A stretch of 8,450 bases of DNA from assembly GCA_038211505.1 (NCBI GenBank), contig JBBQVO010000152.1, forward strand, positions 1-8,450, in the 5' to 3' direction. Below the pieces are notes generated by a model. That model did no database searches and was not told where the DNA came from. It saw only the letters and a program-made list of their open reading frames with translations. Position 1 is the first letter of the stretch; each line of letters begins with the position of its first letter. Made by a program: the position numbers and the translations under genes. Below, one piece after another: positions 6,455 to 8,450 of this stretch. The stretch is from JBBQVO01 sp038211505 (GTDB lineage: Bacteria > Chloroflexota > Dehalococcoidia > DSTF01 > JACRBR01).

Positions 6455-6465
6455 CAGCAGTTGAC
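6450..6465. repeat. Inverted repeat GTCAAC-AGCA-GTTGAC between the divergent genes
   Basis: This is a perfect 6-bp dyad with a 4-bp centre. Its two arms contain TTGAC pointing outwards on each strand, so it can be read as two back-to-back -35 elements. It overlaps the right arm of the 19-bp palindrome by five bases. It could equally be a second operator half-site pair. Confidence 0.5.
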
Positions 6466-6489
6466 GCCGGTCGCGCCAGCCGGTACAGA
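6461..6489 (+). promoter_or_regulatory. Candidate promoter of the arylsulfatase gene
   Basis: TTGACG at 6461-6466 is followed after 17 bp by TACAGA at 6484-6489, a weak -10 that matches the consensus at only three positions. A start near 6496 would leave a leader of about 27 nt, including the ribosome binding site. The poor -10 suggests that an activator or a non-housekeeping sigma factor may be needed. Confidence 0.3.
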
Positions 6490-6509
6490 TACGCGGGCTG
6501 TTGGACACA

Positions 6510-6516
6510 AGGAAGG
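6510..6516 (+). promoter_or_regulatory. Ribosome binding site of the arylsulfatase gene
   Basis: AGGAAGG ends 6 nt before ATG 6523. It is the only well-placed site in the divergent gap on this strand and fixes the start. Confidence 0.75.
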
Positions 6517-6522
6517 TTAGCC

Positions 6523-8450
6523 ATGAGCACCAGCGAACCTCGATTCGGCGGGCGCATCGGACGCACGGTTGCGGATTCAGAAGCCTGGTGGCCAGCGCCG
6601 CCCGCACCACCGAAGGCAGCGCCCAACGTGGTCATGATCGTGCTCGACGACACGGGCTTTGCGCATTTGGGATCCTATGGCTCGACGATTGAGACGCCGA
6701 ACATCGATCGGCTGGCGGCGGGCGGTCTCCGCTACACCGGATTTCACACAACTGCGCTGTGCTCCCCTTCGCGCGCATGCCTGTTGACCGGCCGCAACCA
6801 CCACGCGGTCGGGATGCGAGGCGTCTCGAATTGGGACACCGGGTTTCCGCACATGAGGGGCGCCATCACGCCGCACGCCGCGACCGTCGCGCAACTCCTC
6901 GGCGCCCACGGCTACGCGACGTTTGCGGCCGGAAAGTGGCACCTGGCGCCGATGCGCGAGTGTTCGGCGGCGGGACCACACGACAACTGGCCGCTGCAGA
7001 AGGGCTTCGACCGCTTCTACGGATTCCTCCAGGGTGAGACGGATCAGTACTATCCGGAGCTCACAGCGGACAACCACCACATCGACCCGCCGGCCCGACC
7101 GGAGGACGGCTATCACATCAGCGAGGATCTCGTCGAACAATCGATCGGCTGGGTTCGAGACGTGACTTCAGTCCGGCCGGATCGCCCATTCTTCCTCTAT
7201 CTCGCCTTCGGGGCGACGCATGCGCCGCATCAATCGCCGAAGACCTATCGCGCCAAGTATCGCGGCCGCTTCGATGAAGGCTGGGACGTCGCGCGCGAGC
7301 AGTGGTTTGCGCGCCAGCTCGATATGGGAATCGTGCCAGAGGGGACGACGCTGGCGCCGCGCAATCCGGGCGTGAAACCGTGGACAGATCTGACGGACAA
7401 CGAGCGCGTGTTCGCCGCGCGGCTGCAGGAAGCATTCGCCGGGTTTCTGGACCATACGGACGAGCAGATCGGCCGCCTGACGGACTTCCTTGAGGAGCAG
7501 GGGTTGTTGAACAACACGCTGCTGATGCTGGTGTCGGACAATGGCGCCAGCCAGGAAGGCGGACCGCGCGGTGTCATGGACGAGTTCAGTTTCTTCAACC
7601 TGCTGCAGGAGGATCTGGACGACATCGTCGCCAACCGGCTCGACGACATCGGCGGATCGCACTCGCACAGCAACATCCCCTGGGGATGGGCACAGGCGGG
7701 CAACACGCCGCTTCGCTGGTACAAGCAGAACACGTACGGCGGCGGTGTGCGCGATCCCTTGATCGTCCACTGGCCCGATCGAATCGGCGGCGGCGGCGGT
7801 ATCCGCCACCAGTTCTGTCACGCCGTCGATGTGCCCGCCACCATTCTCGACGTCACGGGGATCGACGTGCCGGAGCAGTTCATGGGCCACGATCAGATCC
7901 CACTGCACGGTGAGAGTCTGGCGTACACATGGGACGCGCCCGACGAGGCGACGCGAAGAAAACGACAGTATCTGGAGATGGGCGGCCACCGCGGACTGTA
8001 CGAGAACGGATGGAAGGCCGTCACCTATCACCAGAAGGGGCAACCGTTCGAAAACGATACGTGGGCGTTGTACAACCTCGAGGAGGACTTCTCCGAATGT
8101 CATGACCTGGCGGCGGAACACCCCGAGAAGCTCCGCGGGCTCATCGACGCGTGGTGGGTCGAGGCCGGCGCAAACGATGTCCTGCCGCTCGACGACCGCA
8201 ACATCGAGTTGTTCGGTGGGGCGCCGCGCGCAGGTACGCCGCACGCGCGCGCCGAGTACGTCTATACGCCGCCTATCTCCCACATCCCCGCGGATGCCGC
8301 ACCGCCCCTCGGCGGGCGATCGTGGAGCATCACGTGCGACGTCATCATTCCCGCTGGGCTGTGCGAGGGCGCGCTCTATGCGCGCGGAAGCAGAAACGTG
8401 GGCCAGACGTTCTTCATCAAGGACGGCAAGCTGCAATTCGACTACAACGC
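6523..8450 (+). CDS. Arylsulfatase (formylglycine-dependent, type I), 3' end beyond the window
   Basis: The frame is open from ATG 6523 to the window edge, giving 642 residues without a stop. It hydrolyses sulfate esters to alcohol (or phenol) and sulfate. NVVMIVLDDTGFAHLGSYG (35-53) carries the two metal-binding aspartates Asp42 and Asp43. CSPSRACLLTGR (80-91) is the sulfatase signature, and Cys80 is the residue that the formylglycine-generating enzyme converts. GKWH (138-141), the histidine of ATHAPH at about 233, SDNGASQEGG (338-347) with Asp339-Asn340, and Lys401 in LRWYKQNTYGGG complete the active site. No signal peptide is seen (MSTSEPRFGGRIGRTV), which suggests a cytoplasmic enzyme. 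After about residue 540 an extra segment follows the catalytic domain, as in the large (near 780-residue) arylsulfatases such as mycobacterial AtsD. It is divergent from the five-gene operon. Substrate specificity cannot be read from sequence. Confidence 0.93.
   Translation, partial: MSTSEPRFGGRIGRTVADSEAWWPAPPAPPKAAPNVVMIVLDDTGFAHLGSYGSTIETPNIDRLAAGGLRYTGFHTTALCSPSRACLLTGRNHHAVGMRGVSNWDTGFPHMRGAITPHAATVAQLLGAHGYATFAAGKWHLAPMRECSAAGPHDNWPLQKGFDRFYGFLQGETDQYYPELTADNHHIDPPARPEDGYHISEDLVEQSIGWVRDVTSVRPDRPFFLYLAFGATHAPHQSPKTYRAKYRGRFDEGWDVAREQWFARQLDMGIVPEGTTLAPRNPGVKPWTDLTDNERVFAARLQEAFAGFLDHTDEQIGRLTDFLEEQGLLNNTLLMLVSDNGASQEGGPRGVMDEFSFFNLLQEDLDDIVANRLDDIGGSHSHSNIPWGWAQAGNTPLRWYKQNTYGGGVRDPLIVHWPDRIGGGGGIRHQFCHAVDVPATILDVTGIDVPEQFMGHDQIPLHGESLAYTWDAPDEATRRKRQYLEMGGHRGLYENGWKAVTYHQKGQPFENDTWALYNLEEDFSECHDLAAEHPEKLRGLIDAWWVEAGANDVLPLDDRNIELFGGAPRAGTPHARAEYVYTPPISHIPADAAPPLGGRSWSITCDVIIPAGLCEGALYARGSRNVGQTFFIKDGKLQFDYN

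Noticed and set aside
7168..8436. A 422-codon open frame on the minus strand antisense to the arylsulfatase
   Set aside because: It is a by-product of GC-rich codon use. The translation has no recognisable domain, no good start site, and the plus strand carries a complete set of sulfatase motifs.
1..8450. Mobile element, CRISPR array, tRNA or phage remnant
   Set aside because: No transposase or integrase motifs, no regularly spaced repeats and no cloverleaf-like sequence were seen on either strand.

Overview
The window reads as ordinary high-GC bacterial chromosome, with dense coding, strong purine-rich ribosome binding sites and no sign of phage, IS elements, tRNA, rRNA or CRISPR. Two exported proteins are lipoproteins with a lipobox cysteine followed by a low-complexity Ala/Thr/Pro/Ser linker, and there are two blue-copper (cupredoxin) proteins. 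This style, together with the mix of sulfatase, haloalkane dehalogenase and DUF1330-like proteins, would suit a Chloroflexota (Dehalococcoidia-type) or actinobacterium-like environmental genome. That placement is inference only, because no taxonomic marker gene is present.

Layout. (A) Positions 1-1498, + strand: the last 27 codons of a plastocyanin-like cupredoxin, a small FMN-binding PPOX-family flavoprotein (177-620), a 335-bp gap with no convincing gene, and a cupredoxin lipoprotein (956-1498). (B) Positions 1607-6393, - strand: five tightly packed genes that look like one operon. In transcription order they are a GTG-started protein of unknown, possibly lipocalin-like, fold (5914-6393); a metallo-beta-lactamase-fold hydrolase (5015-5917, overlapping the previous gene by ATGA); a large lipoprotein with two DUF1330-like repeats and a conserved C-terminal domain (3253-4989); a subfamily-I haloalkane dehalogenase (2322-3230); and a further DUF1330-like protein (1607-2296). 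Gaps between them are 22-25 bp or a 4-bp overlap. (C) Positions 6394-6522: a short divergent control region with back-to-back TTGAC-type -35 elements and a 19-bp near-perfect palindrome. (D) Positions 6523-8450, + strand: a formylglycine-type arylsulfatase that runs off the right edge.

How they may work together. The divergent pair (sulfatase versus five-gene operon) shares one control region, so the genes may be co-regulated. The enzymes cleave sulfate esters (sulfatase), carbon-halogen bonds (dehalogenase) and an ester or phosphoester-type bond (MBL hydrolase). The lipoprotein would sit outside the membrane, while the hydrolases lack obvious signal peptides. A catabolic locus for sulfated and/or halogenated organic compounds is the simplest reading, but the substrate cannot be read from sequence. 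No transporter or regulator gene lies inside the window.
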